Source of the DNA: Parundibacterium terreum
GTDB taxonomy: Bacteria > Pseudomonadota > Gammaproteobacteria > Burkholderiales > Burkholderiaceae_D
Direction: 5' to 3'
Length of the DNA stretch: 64,000 nt
NCBI RefSeq assembly: GCF_014636315.1
Contig: NZ_BMED01000001.1
Coordinates: 1,493,941-1,557,940 of the forward strand
This document shows positions 14,854-23,965 of the stretch, piece after piece. The translations under genes and the position numbers were made by a program. The notes below the pieces were generated by a model. That model did no database searches. It was not told where the DNA came from and saw only the letters and a program-made list of their open reading frames with translations. Each line of letters begins with the position of its first letter. Position 1 is the stretch's first letter.

Positions 14854-17751
14854 ATGCGAACATCCGCCGTTTACTTCAGCCTGCTGCTCAGCTTTTTATT
14901 GACCGGCTGCGCCACCCAGCCCAGCGCGGGCGATGCAGCGAAAGATACGGCGGCCTGCGCCGGCATGGTTGCCAGCGGCTTCAGGCCCATCGCGTCAGAA
15001 CGCGATGAGCGCTTCCTCGGCAAGGTACAGGAAGCCACGGCGGAATGCCGCGGCGGCGACAAGGCCGTCATTTTCCGCAAGACACCTTATACCGACTGGT
15101 CCAATTACTGGGCTGCCGGTGATGCATCGACGCTGTCGCCCGGCACGACCGCAGTGGGCTCTCACTTGGCCCGGAATGGGCGCGGCATAGACGGCGCACT
15201 GCTGGATCTGGAATACCAGCGTATGGAACTGGTCAAGCTGAACCTGTTCGACAATAGCGGCACCTTTGCCGATTACGTACAAGGCCGCGACGGCGTGGAC
15301 GGCAAGGCCATCAAGCGCTGGCCTGCGATGCGCCTGCCTGCCAGCCATCCCTTCTATGCGCAAGCCGGCGGCGCAGGAACACAGGTCTGCAATGGCGAGC
15401 AGATCCGTTTCCGTAACCTGGACGGCAGTTGCAATGACTTGTTCAATCCAGTGATGGGCTCAACCGGCCAGCCTTTCGCACGCAATGTAGCGTTTGAATC
15501 CACCTTCCCCGATCTGGGCAAGAATGAGCTTGCACGCAACCGCCACGGCGACCGGCTCACGCTGCTGACGCCGGACCCGCAGGTAATCAGCCGCAAATTG
15601 CTGACCCGCGAGCAAAGCGACCCGGCCAAATGCAACCAGGGTTTCGGCCTGCCCGGCTACTCCGCCGACGCCAACTGCGACTACAAGAAAGCGCCGTTCT
15701 TCAATGTGCTGGCGGCTTACTGGATACAGTTCATGACGCATGACTGGTTCTCGCATCTGGAAGAAGGCCATAATGACGCCAGGATGATACCGGCAGGCTG
15801 CAGCACCAAGCGTATCGCCAAAGGCGATGGCGTCACCGATGTGCCGTTGACCGCAGACGAGGTAGCCAAGCTGGGCTGCCGGCCGGATGACCAGATCGAC
15901 AAGGGTTACATCGCCCAGGATGGCGATCCGGCCACATTCAAAGCTGGCGACAAGGAGTACCTGAACCGCGCCTACAAAACCACCAGCAACAAGGTCACGG
16001 CCTGGTGGGACGCTTCGCAGTTGTATGGCTATGATGCGGTTTCGCGGCAAAGGGTCAAGCGAGATCCGGCCGACCGGGCCAGGTTTCTGTTGCAGCCGCA
16101 GGGCTCACGCCCCGGCGAAGGTGAAAAGCTAGGCTATCTGCCGGTGTTCCAGCCGAATGACCCTATCAATCCGCAATGGAGCGGACAGGAAGCAGCAGCC
16201 TTTCCGGACAACTGGAGCATAGGCATCAGCTTTTATCACAACCTGTTTACTCGCGAGCACAACGCCTTTGTCGATGCTTTCCGCAAGCAGGCCAGCCGCA
16301 CGCCGGACGCGGATTCCGGCCTGCGCAATCCGGCCCGGCCGGACCGCGAGATCCGATATCAGGATGTGACGGCAGATGAACTGTTTGAAATCGGCAGGCT
16401 GGTGGTATCGGCCGAGATTGCGAAAATCCATACCACGGAGTGGACACCGCAATTGCTGTACGACGAACCGCTGTACCTGGCGATGAATTCCAACTGGCAC
16501 GGTTTGCTGCAAGGGCATGACATCGTTGCCGCCGCGCTGGAACAGATCGTCGTGAATAATTTCGGTAAATCGACCGAGGCCAAGAAAGCGACCCAGTGGT
16601 ACTCTGCCTTTGCTTCCGGCCCCGGCATCTTCGGCCTGGGCAGCGTTGTGTACGCTGACGATGCCATCTTCGCCTTGTATGATCCTTCCAAGACCGATAT
16701 CTGGGACCTGAAAAAACCGGAACATGTGAATGGCGGCGTCAACCATTTTGGTTCACCCTTCAATTTCCCAGAAGAGTTCGTGTCGGTTTACCGGCTGCAC
16801 GCGCTGGTGCCGGACCTGATCGAATACCGAGAGTGGAACAATAATCCGAATGTGATACGCAATAAGATTCCGGTGATAGAAACCTTCCGCGGCAAGGCGA
16901 CTGCCGCCATGGATGAACGCGGTCTGGCTAACTGGGCGCTGTCCATGGGCAGGCAGCGTCTGGGTTTGCTGACCTTGCAAAATACGCCGCAGTTCATGCA
17001 GAACATCAATCTGCCCCGCCTGCAAAGCCCTACGCAGAAAATCGATATCGCCGCGCTGGACATCCTGCGCGACCGCGAACGCGGCGTACCCCGCTTCAAT
17101 GAATTCCGCCGCCAGTATGGCCTGAAGCAATTGACCAGTTATGACGACTTTATAGATCGCAGGCTTCCACCCAACTCCACCGAGCGCAAGGAGCAGGAAA
17201 ACCTGGTCAGCACGCTGCGCGAGGTTTATGGCAAGCACCGCTGCGATGCCAGCAAAATCATCACCGCTAGCCAGCGCAACGACGATGGCACGGCGATCAA
17301 CGATTGCCTTGGCAACCGCAACGGCAGCATGGTCGATAATATCGAGGATGTGGACACGATAGTGGGCTGGCTGTCGGAATTCACCCGCCCGCAAGGCTTT
17401 GCAATTTCGGAAACCCAGTTCCAGGTCTTCATCCTGAATGCATCGCGCCGCCTGTTCAGCGACCGTTTTTTCACGTCCAGCTTCCGGCCCGAGTTTTACA
17501 GCAAGTTCGGCGTCAGCTGGGTCAACCAGAACGGGCCGGACGGCAAGGTGATGGAAAGATATCCATCCAATGGGCATATCGTGGAAATGTCGCCGCTAAA
17601 ACGCATATTGCTGCGCACGACACCTGAGCTGGCACCGGAACTGGATAGCGTGGTCAACGTGTTCGATCCCTGGGCACGCGACAGGGATACCTATTATTCG
17701 CTGAAATGGAAACCAAGACCAGATGCTGCGGGGGATGGCGCATTTAAATAG
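14854..17751 (+). CDS. Large lipoprotein haem peroxidase of the animal peroxidase/cyclooxygenase superfamily
   Basis: A 965-residue protein with a lipoprotein signal (LLTGC, acylated Cys19). The peroxidase domain covers most of the middle. Key landmarks are QFMTHDWF with the likely distal His296, WWDASQLYG, the structural helix FYHNLFTREHNAFV, EIGRLVVSAEIAKIHTTEW, and YRLHALVPDLIEY with the likely proximal haem ligand His649, a motif shared with fatty-acid dioxygenases and cyclooxygenases. The lipid anchor places it at the envelope, facing periplasm or surface. It could oxidise fatty acids or halides, or make radicals; the activity is inferred from superfamily only. A start-proximal CACGGAGAAATAGC gives the ribosome-binding site. 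It forms a single-gene unit. Confidence 0.85.
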   Translation: MRTSAVYFSLLLSFLLTGCATQPSAGDAAKDTAACAGMVASGFRPIASERDERFLGKVQEATAECRGGDKAVIFRKTPYTDWSNYWAAGDASTLSPGTTAVGSHLARNGRGIDGALLDLEYQRMELVKLNLFDNSGTFADYVQGRDGVDGKAIKRWPAMRLPASHPFYAQAGGAGTQVCNGEQIRFRNLDGSCNDLFNPVMGSTGQPFARNVAFESTFPDLGKNELARNRHGDRLTLLTPDPQVISRKLLTREQSDPAKCNQGFGLPGYSADANCDYKKAPFFNVLAAYWIQFMTHDWFSHLEEGHNDARMIPAGCSTKRIAKGDGVTDVPLTADEVAKLGCRPDDQIDKGYIAQDGDPATFKAGDKEYLNRAYKTTSNKVTAWWDASQLYGYDAVSRQRVKRDPADRARFLLQPQGSRPGEGEKLGYLPVFQPNDPINPQWSGQEAAAFPDNWSIGISFYHNLFTREHNAFVDAFRKQASRTPDADSGLRNPARPDREIRYQDVTADELFEIGRLVVSAEIAKIHTTEWTPQLLYDEPLYLAMNSNWHGLLQGHDIVAAALEQIVVNNFGKSTEAKKATQWYSAFASGPGIFGLGSVVYADDAIFALYDPSKTDIWDLKKPEHVNGGVNHFGSPFNFPEEFVSVYRLHALVPDLIEYREWNNNPNVIRNKIPVIETFRGKATAAMDERGLANWALSMGRQRLGLLTLQNTPQFMQNINLPRLQSPTQKIDIAALDILRDRERGVPRFNEFRRQYGLKQLTSYDDFIDRRLPPNSTERKEQENLVSTLREVYGKHRCDASKIITASQRNDDGTAINDCLGNRNGSMVDNIEDVDTIVGWLSEFTRPQGFAISETQFQVFILNASRRLFSDRFFTSSFRPEFYSKFGVSWVNQNGPDGKVMERYPSNGHIVEMSPLKRILLRTTPELAPELDSVVNVFDPWARDRDTYYSLKWKPRPDAAGDGAFK

Positions 17752-17768
17752 CCCGAGCAAGCCGCGGC

Positions 17769-17789
17769 CGGCTTATTTGAGATAAGCCG
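17769..17789 (+). terminator. Hairpin downstream of the peroxidase gene, weak terminator
   Basis: Perfect 8-bp stem CGGCTTAT/ATAAGCCG with loop TTGAG, 18 bases past the peroxidase stop. There is no T run, so termination is only suggested. Confidence 0.35.
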
Positions 17790-18022
17790 AGCCAGCCGAC
17801 AGTGAACAGCTTGCAGTTTTGGCGCCCTGCTATCATCGCTCGCCGGTAAGTAACGCACCACTTTCGCCGGATCCTGCCTGCCGCAAGGGCAGGGCATACA
17901 AGGCCCCCGGCGCACTGTAAAATAGCGGTTTATACGCTAGCTTCAAGCAAGCGGCCTCAGCAGCGACAATTCGGCGGCAATCCGCCGTAAATCCGGCGTA
18001 GCCATATCCACGATTTCCCCCT

Positions 18023-19159
18023 ATGACCACAGAATCCCTGTCCAGCACCGCAACAAGCCGCTTCAAGCTCCTTCTCCGCCCTTTCCAGCAAGACCGCCTG
18101 CTTCAGGTACTACTGCTGATCGCCGTCCTGTTCACTGCATTCCAGCCGGCCAGGATAGTTGCCTATCCCGGCTGGGTGAACTGGCCTACCATTGCGACCC
18201 TGATCGGCCTGATCGTACTGACTAAGGGCATAGAAAGCAGCGGTTACCTGTTTTACCTGGGCAGATATATTGTCAACCGCTTGAATAACGAACGCGTGCT
18301 GGCGATTTTCCTCGTGAGCGCGGCGGCACTCCTGTCCACGGTGCTGACTAACGACATCGCGTTGTTCATCATAGTCCCGCTCACGCTTGGCCTACGCAGT
18401 ATCGCGGGCTTGCCGATCGGGCGCCTGGTCATCTTTGAAGCGCTGGCGGTGAACGCCGGTTCGCTGCTGACACCGATAGGCAATCCGCAAAATATCCTGC
18501 TATGGCAAAAATCCCATCTGAGTTTTTTTGCCTTTACCGCCCAGATGGCACCGTTGGCTGGTATCGTCTTTGTGCTTTTGCTCGCGCTGACCGCGCTGTC
18601 TTTCCCCAGCCTGAAAATCCACGCCGAAGAATCGGAAAAAAACCTGCAGTGGGATGCTCGCTTGCTGGGCTATAGTAGCCTGCTGTATCTTGGATTTTTA
18701 ACCGCAGTGGAGTTCGGCCAGCCGGGCTGGGGTTTGCTGGTGGTCATCGTCTGCGTCTTTTTCCTCGCGCGCGGCATCCTGCTGGAAGTGGACTGGAGCC
18801 TGATCGCCGTTTTCGTGCTGATGTTTATCGATATCCGCCTGCTTACCGAAATCGGCGCGCTAAAGACCTGGCTGGACGGCATTGCCGCCTATGCGCCGCA
18901 CGAGCTATTCCTGGCCGGCTTGCTCGGCTCGCAGTTGATCAGCAATGTTCCTGCCACCATCCTGCTAACCAAATACGTACCCGCCAGCAAAATCATCGCC
19001 TATGCCGTCAATGCGGGCGGTTTTGGTTTTGTGCTGGGCTCGCTCGCTAACCTGATTGCGCTCAGGATGGCGAATGAAAAAGGGATATGGCTGCGCTTCC
19101 ACTTTTTCTCGGTGCCGCTGCTGATCGCAGCAGGCCTGGTGGCTTACTTGTTGATTTGA
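18023..19159 (+). CDS. SLC13/ArsB-like anion permease (YbiR type)
   Basis: A 378-residue inner-membrane protein with about ten predicted helices. The conserved LLTPIGNPQNILLW and VLTNDIALFIIVPL motifs are those of the ion-transporter superfamily that includes ArsB, NhaD and SLC13 carriers; the second half repeats the pattern (GLLGSQLISNVPATILL). Size and motif layout resemble E. coli YbiR. Substrate is not known; an inorganic or carboxylate anion, exported or imported, is plausible. No arsenic genes lie nearby, so an arsenite role is not supported. It is a single gene, 142 bases before the LexA-controlled radical SAM gene. Confidence 0.82.
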   Translation: MTTESLSSTATSRFKLLLRPFQQDRLLQVLLLIAVLFTAFQPARIVAYPGWVNWPTIATLIGLIVLTKGIESSGYLFYLGRYIVNRLNNERVLAIFLVSAAALLSTVLTNDIALFIIVPLTLGLRSIAGLPIGRLVIFEALAVNAGSLLTPIGNPQNILLWQKSHLSFFAFTAQMAPLAGIVFVLLLALTALSFPSLKIHAEESEKNLQWDARLLGYSSLLYLGFLTAVEFGQPGWGLLVVIVCVFFLARGILLEVDWSLIAVFVLMFIDIRLLTEIGALKTWLDGIAAYAPHELFLAGLLGSQLISNVPATILLTKYVPASKIIAYAVNAGGFGFVLGSLANLIALRMANEKGIWLRFHFFSVPLLIAAGLVAYLLI

Positions 19160-19265
19160 CCATCCCCGGATGATCCGGATGCAATTGTCCTTTGCTTAAA
19201 AATTCCTGCAGACAAGATCAAGGCTTGCCTGCAAATCAGGCTTGATCTAGCGCGCCGATGAAACT

Positions 19266-19293
19266 AAAATACTGATCATATATACAGTATTTT
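19266..19293. promoter_or_regulatory. LexA (SOS) box of the radical SAM gene
   Basis: The core CTG-N10-CAG (19272-19287) sits in a longer palindrome with 9-bp arms AAAATACTG/CAGTATTTT. The central ten bases are AT only except one C, and the flanking TA on each side match the E. coli consensus. The site ends 8 bases before the ATG at 19302, so LexA binding would block transcription start or early elongation. Confidence 0.85.
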
Positions 19294-19301
19294 GATTTAT
19301 C

Positions 19302-20507
19302 ATGCCCAAGCCACCTCCTACAGATGACATAGAACCGCAACCCCTGATCCCCATGCTTCAGGCGCGCAAGGGGCGTGGTGCGGTATCCAATTTGCAAGGC
19401 CGCTATGAAGTCCATGCCCGGGAAGACTTTTATGACGACTGGTCGGACAGGCTCGTTGAAGAGGAGCCTGGGAAAATAGACGACGGCAATGACAAGCCCC
19501 AGAGCTGGAAAACCCAGGTCGTCGAAGAACATGCAAAAAGCATACTGAGCCGCAATCAATCGCCGGATATTCCTTTCAGCGTCTCACTGAATCCCTATCG
19601 CGGTTGCGAGCACGGTTGCATTTATTGCTTTGCCCGCCCTAGTCATAGCTATCTGGGCCTGTCGCCTGGCCTGGATTTTGAAAGCAGGATATTCGCCAAG
19701 ATCAATGCGCCCGAGCTATTGCAGCGCGAGCTTGCAAAACCATCCTATGTACCGCACGGCATTGCCTTGGGAGTGAATACCGATGCCTACCAACCCTGCG
19801 AGCGCGAGCTGAAGCTGACACGCCGCGTGCTGGAAGTCTTGCACGAATGCGAACATCCGCTGGCGCTGATCACCAAATCCTCATTGGTTGAGCGCGATAT
19901 CGACCTGCTGTCTGCAATGGCGGCCAAGCGGCAAGCCATCGTCGCAATCACTATCACTACGCTGGACACAAGCATAGCGCGCACACTGGAACCACGCGCC
20001 ACCACGCCGGCAAGGCGGCTGGAAACCGTACGGCGGCTGACCGATGCCGGGATACCGGTCGGCGTCAGCATAGCCCCTGTGATCCCTTTCGTGACCGAGC
20101 CGGACCTGGAAAAAGTGCTGGCCGCCGTGGCAGACGCCGGGGCTGTCAGCGCCAGCTATATCATCCTGCGTCTGCCGTGGGAAGTCAGCCCGCTATTCCA
20201 GCAATGGCTGCAGGCACACTTCCCTGAGCGGGCGCAGCGGGTCATGAACAGGGTGCGCGATATGCGTAACGGCAAGGACTATGAAGCTGACTTCGGCAAG
20301 CGCATGCGCGGCGAAGGCATCTGGGCCGACCTGATCAAGCAGCGCTTCGATAAATGCATAGAACGGCTCGGCATTACCAGGCGTTCAGGCAGTTTTGGCA
20401 CACTGGACGGCTCCCGCTTCCGGCGTCCGCTGATCGTGCCGGCAGCGGAAAGCACCAGGAGTAAAAGCAAAAGCGGGCAATTCGATTTCTTTGATGACGG
20501 GATGTAA
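19302..20507 (+). CDS. PA0069-family radical SAM protein (SPL-like), SOS-controlled
   Basis: A 401-residue radical SAM protein. The [4Fe-4S] motif is Cys102, Cys106, Cys109 in NPYRGCEHGCIYCFAR, followed by a conserved SYLGLSPGLDFESRIFAKINAPELLQREL stretch and a TIM-barrel core (LITKSSLVERDIDLL, ITITTLDTSIARTLEPRA). The family is annotated after P. aeruginosa PA0069 and resembles spore photoproduct lyase in its core, which suggests radical chemistry on nucleic acid, though no activity is proven. The near-consensus LexA box directly upstream puts it in the SOS response, in keeping with my recollection that PA0069 belongs to the P. aeruginosa LexA regulon. It may take part in repair of damaged DNA or RNA. 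Confidence 0.92.
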   Translation: MPKPPPTDDIEPQPLIPMLQARKGRGAVSNLQGRYEVHAREDFYDDWSDRLVEEEPGKIDDGNDKPQSWKTQVVEEHAKSILSRNQSPDIPFSVSLNPYRGCEHGCIYCFARPSHSYLGLSPGLDFESRIFAKINAPELLQRELAKPSYVPHGIALGVNTDAYQPCERELKLTRRVLEVLHECEHPLALITKSSLVERDIDLLSAMAAKRQAIVAITITTLDTSIARTLEPRATTPARRLETVRRLTDAGIPVGVSIAPVIPFVTEPDLEKVLAAVADAGAVSASYIILRLPWEVSPLFQQWLQAHFPERAQRVMNRVRDMRNGKDYEADFGKRMRGEGIWADLIKQRFDKCIERLGITRRSGSFGTLDGSRFRRPLIVPAAESTRSKSKSGQFDFFDDGM

Positions 20508-20555
20508 AGGAGAGCAACATGCACTACCAACTCGACCATCATCTTTTCCCGCAAC

Positions 20556-22004
20556 TCATAATATCTGCAGCAAGGCGCTACGCAGCTCCGGATAGGAAAA
20601 CTCAAACCCGCTAGCCTGGAGCCGTGCCGGCACGACGCGCTGCCCTTCCAGCAGCAAGTCAGCCTGCTCTCCCAGGCCCAGCCGCATGGGGAAACCCGGC
20701 GTAGGGAAAAAGCTGGGCCTATGGATGACACTTGCTGCCAGTTCGCTGAACCGCTTTTGCGTGACGCACTCCGGCGCCGTGAAGTTATATACGCCATCTT
20801 CCTGCGCGTGCCACAGATGCGCCATGCCGCGCAGCAGGTCATGAACATGTATCCAGGACAGCCATTGTTTGCCGCTTCCAAATGGGCCGCCTATGCCCAG
20901 CCGGATGGGCAGCAGCATCATGGGCAGCGCGCCCTGCTGTCCAAAGACCACACCGAAACGCATGCGTATCACGCGCACTCCATGGGTTGCCGCAGCCTGT
21001 GCGGCCAGTTCCCAGTCGCGGCACAACTGAGACATGAAAATATCCTGGGGAAGATCATCTTCCGTCAATTCCCGCTCATCCCCTTGCCGCTGTATGCCGT
21101 AGTAGCCGATCGCGGAGGCTGAAAGCAGCAGTCTCGGCTTGTGCTCGGCCCTGGCGATCCATTCAACCAGGCTGTTGGTCAGATCAATGCGGCTACTCCG
21201 CAACACTGCCTTGCGCGCGGCGGTCCAGCGCCAGCCAAGTATGCGGGCTCCCGCCAGATTGATGATGACATCCACCGGATAGCCCGATGCCAGCTCCTGC
21301 ATGCTGTCTATGCACCGGACCTTTCCATCAAACAGCCACGCTGCCCTGCGTGGATCGCGGCTAAGTACGGTGACCCGATGGCCGTCTGCGAGCAGCGCGC
21401 GGACCAGGCGCTGGCCGATAAATCCGGTGGCGCCAGTCACCAGGACGTTTTCAGCTTTATCGCCGAAACGGATAAGCGGAAGGCTTTCTTCTTTCATTGC
21501 AGTGACTCCCAATTGCATCGCGGCGAAGGCATCCCGCACGCCGGACAAACCTACACCAATGCCGCATACGGCCAGAAAAACGCTAAGCAAACCATACGGC
21601 TGCCAGACAAAGGCCGTAGGCTGCGCCAGCCACGCAGGCGTGTTCAATGCCAGCAGCATCACAAACGCGCCGCCATTCATGGCCAGCACAGTATGCGTTA
21701 TCCTTTCGCTTGCCGGCAGCAGGCGGGTGCTGTCCTCCACCACAAAGTCCCATAAGGTCAGGATAATCTCTACGCCGAATACTGCAAGCAAGACCAGAGC
21801 CCAGGCGCCCTGCCATGTCCAGGCAGACAAACCTATGAACAAGACACTATAGATCATCGCGCGCAAGGCATGAATAGCCAACTCCGTCCGCGCACTGCTG
21901 CGCTGGGCCAGCGCTTCGGTCAGCTCATGATGGTATAGCGTATCGAAAGCGCCAAGCACGCCTTGTGCCGCCATCAGTTGCAAAGCCAATAAATGGGTGT
22001 TCAT
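20556..22004 (-). CDS. TIGR01777-family NAD(P)-dependent epimerase/dehydratase fused to a membrane domain
   Basis: A 482-residue two-part protein. Residues 1 to about 165 hold four or so hydrophobic helices (ALRAMIYSVLFIGLSAW, ALVLLAVFGVEIILTLW, NGGAFVMLLAL, LLSVFLAVCGIGVGLSG). From about residue 188 on there is an extended SDR of the YfcH/SDR39U1 type: NVLVTGATGFIGQRL for NAD(P), NLAGARILGWRW, SASAIGYYG with the Tyr-x-x-x region, LSWIHVHDLL, and the C-terminal helical tail. Substrate unknown. Its start overlaps the DUF4166 stop by four bases (ATGA), so the two are translationally coupled, last in a four-gene run. Confidence 0.88.
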   Translation of the reverse strand: MNTHLLALQLMAAQGVLGAFDTLYHHELTEALAQRSSARTELAIHALRAMIYSVLFIGLSAWTWQGAWALVLLAVFGVEIILTLWDFVVEDSTRLLPASERITHTVLAMNGGAFVMLLALNTPAWLAQPTAFVWQPYGLLSVFLAVCGIGVGLSGVRDAFAAMQLGVTAMKEESLPLIRFGDKAENVLVTGATGFIGQRLVRALLADGHRVTVLSRDPRRAAWLFDGKVRCIDSMQELASGYPVDVIINLAGARILGWRWTAARKAVLRSSRIDLTNSLVEWIARAEHKPRLLLSASAIGYYGIQRQGDERELTEDDLPQDIFMSQLCRDWELAAQAAATHGVRVIRMRFGVVFGQQGALPMMLLPIRLGIGGPFGSGKQWLSWIHVHDLLRGMAHLWHAQEDGVYNFTAPECVTQKRFSELAASVIHRPSFFPTPGFPMRLGLGEQADLLLEGQRVVPARLQASGFEFSYPELRSALLQIL

Positions 22005-22672
22005 GAAGGGCTCCCTTCGGCCATCACGGCTTCTTCTGTCACCTCATGAAAAGCGCCAACCTGCGTAAATGTAGTGCCGAACAGCACATGCCTTATTTCT
22101 ATGCGGATATTGAAATCTGTAGCACTGTCATTGCGATGGCACAGGAAGGTTTTTCCGGGTGTCAGGATGGCCGGCAAAGGCACCCGGAAACCCAACAGGT
22201 CCCAAAAATAGCCATCACTAGTAAAGTAGAGATTTCCCTCATGCACATGCAATACGAGTTTCATTCCCAGGCCCATGCCCACGTATTCCAGCACTTCGCC
22301 TTTTTCGCTTTCACGCATGTAGGAAGTGAACTGGATGGACTCGCGGTGATTCAGGCGGTATATCCTTTGCTTGAAGATGGCACCGCATGCAGGTTTGCTA
22401 TACACCTGGATATCCACCGGAAAATCGCTGTCGTTAAAAGGGATCAAGGCTCCGTGGATAAAAGGCCTGCTCATGAAACCGAATAGCTTGCCTATCGGGG
22501 AACATGCCAGCTCGCTGAGCCGCCCCCGGTAATGCAAGGGTTTGCCCGGCTCAGGATTTTTGGCAAATCGCGACTGGATATCCGGATGCAGCTTCAGCCA
22601 TTCCTTTCCGAGAATTTTCCTGAACAACTCTCCCTCTGAAGGGTGGTTTGCAGATACGGTGTGCGTATTCAT
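22001..22672 (-). CDS. DUF4166 domain protein
   Basis: A 223-residue protein of the DUF4166 family, with a helical start (GELFRKILGKEWLKLHPDIQSRF) and a beta-rich body (LHYRGRLSELACSPIGKLFG...FTSYMRESEKGEVLEYVGMGLGMKL...LYFTSDGYFWDLLGFRVPLP). Not known biochemically. DUF4166 is often next to, or fused to, TIGR01777/SDR proteins, as here, suggesting a shared small-molecule or lipid pathway. The stop overlaps the next start by four bases. Confidence 0.85.
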   Translation of the reverse strand: MNTHTVSANHPSEGELFRKILGKEWLKLHPDIQSRFAKNPEPGKPLHYRGRLSELACSPIGKLFGFMSRPFIHGALIPFNDSDFPVDIQVYSKPACGAIFKQRIYRLNHRESIQFTSYMRESEKGEVLEYVGMGLGMKLVLHVHEGNLYFTSDGYFWDLLGFRVPLPAILTPGKTFLCHRNDSATDFNIRIEIRHVLFGTTFTQVGAFHEVTEEAVMAEGSPS

Positions 22673-22696
22673 GGAATAGACGATAAAGATTATTAA

Positions 22697-23245
22697 TTAG
22701 AAAGAGACGGATGCTTTCGGTTTGCGATCATTCAGATACAGGCCTACGAGAGGCGGCAGCATCGTCGCAACAGCGAAGCAATCTATCCAGACATGGATCC
22801 AGATATCGGCGCGCAGCGAAATCAGCATATCCTGCGGGGCCCATAACACGACGCCTGCAATCAGCCAGGCCCAGGCAAAGCTGATGCGCTGGCGGTCGCC
22901 GATATAGGTCAGCGCCCCCATCCATAGAGACATGCCCTGCACGGTAGGGCCAAACAGGCTGATCCACCAGACCTGCTGCGCATGCGCCGTCGCGGACACA
23001 TAACCTGCGGTAACGGCGGCATCGCCCCAGAAGGCACGCGCGATAGTATGGTGATACGCGTCAAACACGGACAGACCCGCTATCCATGGCAATAGCAGCC
23101 CCACCAGCAGATGCACGGCAACGACTGCATACATCCAGCGCACCAGCCAGGGCCGCGCTACTTCTAACTTTTTCTCCAGCTTTGTTTTTAGCTTTGGTTC
23201 TAACTTTGCGCCGAACTTTGTTTCAGTATCTGCCAAGTCATTCAT
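22697..23245 (-). CDS. Small integral membrane protein of the DCC/DUF4166 operon
   Basis: A 182-residue membrane protein. A charged, Lys/Glu-rich N-terminus with short repeats (KFGAKLEPKLKTKLEKKLEV) is followed by about four helices (WMYAVVAVHLLVGLLLPWI, WWISLFGPTVQGMSLWMGAL, FAWAWLIAGVVLWAPQDML, IDCFAVATMLPPLVGLYL). I do not recognise the family for certain. It lies 36 bases after the DCC gene and 24 before DUF4166, so it belongs to this operon. Confidence 0.75.
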   Translation of the reverse strand: MNDLADTETKFGAKLEPKLKTKLEKKLEVARPWLVRWMYAVVAVHLLVGLLLPWIAGLSVFDAYHHTIARAFWGDAAVTAGYVSATAHAQQVWWISLFGPTVQGMSLWMGALTYIGDRQRISFAWAWLIAGVVLWAPQDMLISLRADIWIHVWIDCFAVATMLPPLVGLYLNDRKPKASVSF

Positions 23246-23281
23246 TATTATTTTCCTTGTTTTGATTGCTACTCAATCTTG

Positions 23282-23704
23282 TCAGTTACCGAGGAAGGGG
23301 TGGCGGCTACGGCATACGTCTTCTGCACAATCAGGCACCTGCTTGTAACCCATCAGGCGTGAAAATGCGTAACGTTTAAGCGCGAATTGCCGATACAGCA
23401 TGGACAGCAAGGGGCGCAAAGCCTTGATCCGCAACGGCAGGACCACCCATAACTTTCCGGCCAGCGTATACGCTGCCAGCATCGTGTCCAGCCCCACCAG
23501 GATGTCGCCATTGGCCAGGCGGCCATGCAATTGAAGATTCATTGCATGCAAATCCAGGCCTTGCTCCGATGCATCGAAGGCCGGATCGGCAATATCAATG
23601 AAGCCCAGCCGCGCATGGGTATCCCAGTGACGCAGTCTTTTCATTTCTGCAGCACAGAAAGGGCAGTTTCCATCGAAATACAAGCTCAATAGCGGGGGAT
23701 TCAT
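23282..23704 (-). CDS. DCC-family thiol-disulfide oxidoreductase-like protein (DUF393)
   Basis: A 140-residue protein with the DCC motif YFDGNCPFCAAEMKRLRHWD near the start: DGxCxxC, a thioredoxin-like active-site layout. The C-terminal basic stretch (IKALRPLLSMLYRQFALKRYAFSRL) is typical. No signal peptide. First gene of the run DCC, membrane protein, DUF4166, TIGR01777. Activity is inferred from the CxxC. Confidence 0.85.
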   Translation of the reverse strand: MNPPLLSLYFDGNCPFCAAEMKRLRHWDTHARLGFIDIADPAFDASEQGLDLHAMNLQLHGRLANGDILVGLDTMLAAYTLAGKLWVVLPLRIKALRPLLSMLYRQFALKRYAFSRLMGYKQVPDCAEDVCRSRHPFLGN

Positions 23705-23965
23705 TTCCTGGTCCTTTACTTCTGAAAGTTAACAAATTCTTGCTTGCCACAAACACCATCCAATTCATTTATTTCTGTTATTACAGAAATTAAAGTTCAT
23801 TCTGACATAAAAGTCAAATTTATTGTTATGCAAACCAATAAGAACTCTCGGCAAGCAAAGCGGTAAGCCGGTAACATTTAGGCTGGCCAAGGTCGCCAAG
23901 CTAGCTAGACTTGGCCCGATTCCGCCCCAGCAACGAATTCCAAGTAAACAGCAAAGACCTGCCCC

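Noticed and set aside
16753-17577. 274-residue minus-strand ORF antisense to the peroxidase
   Set aside because: Same reason; the peroxidase reading is supported by motifs and signal peptide.
19215-19248. 8-bp inverted repeat AGATCAAG/CTTGATCT after the anion permease
   Set aside because: Loop of 18 bases and no T run; too weak to call a terminator.
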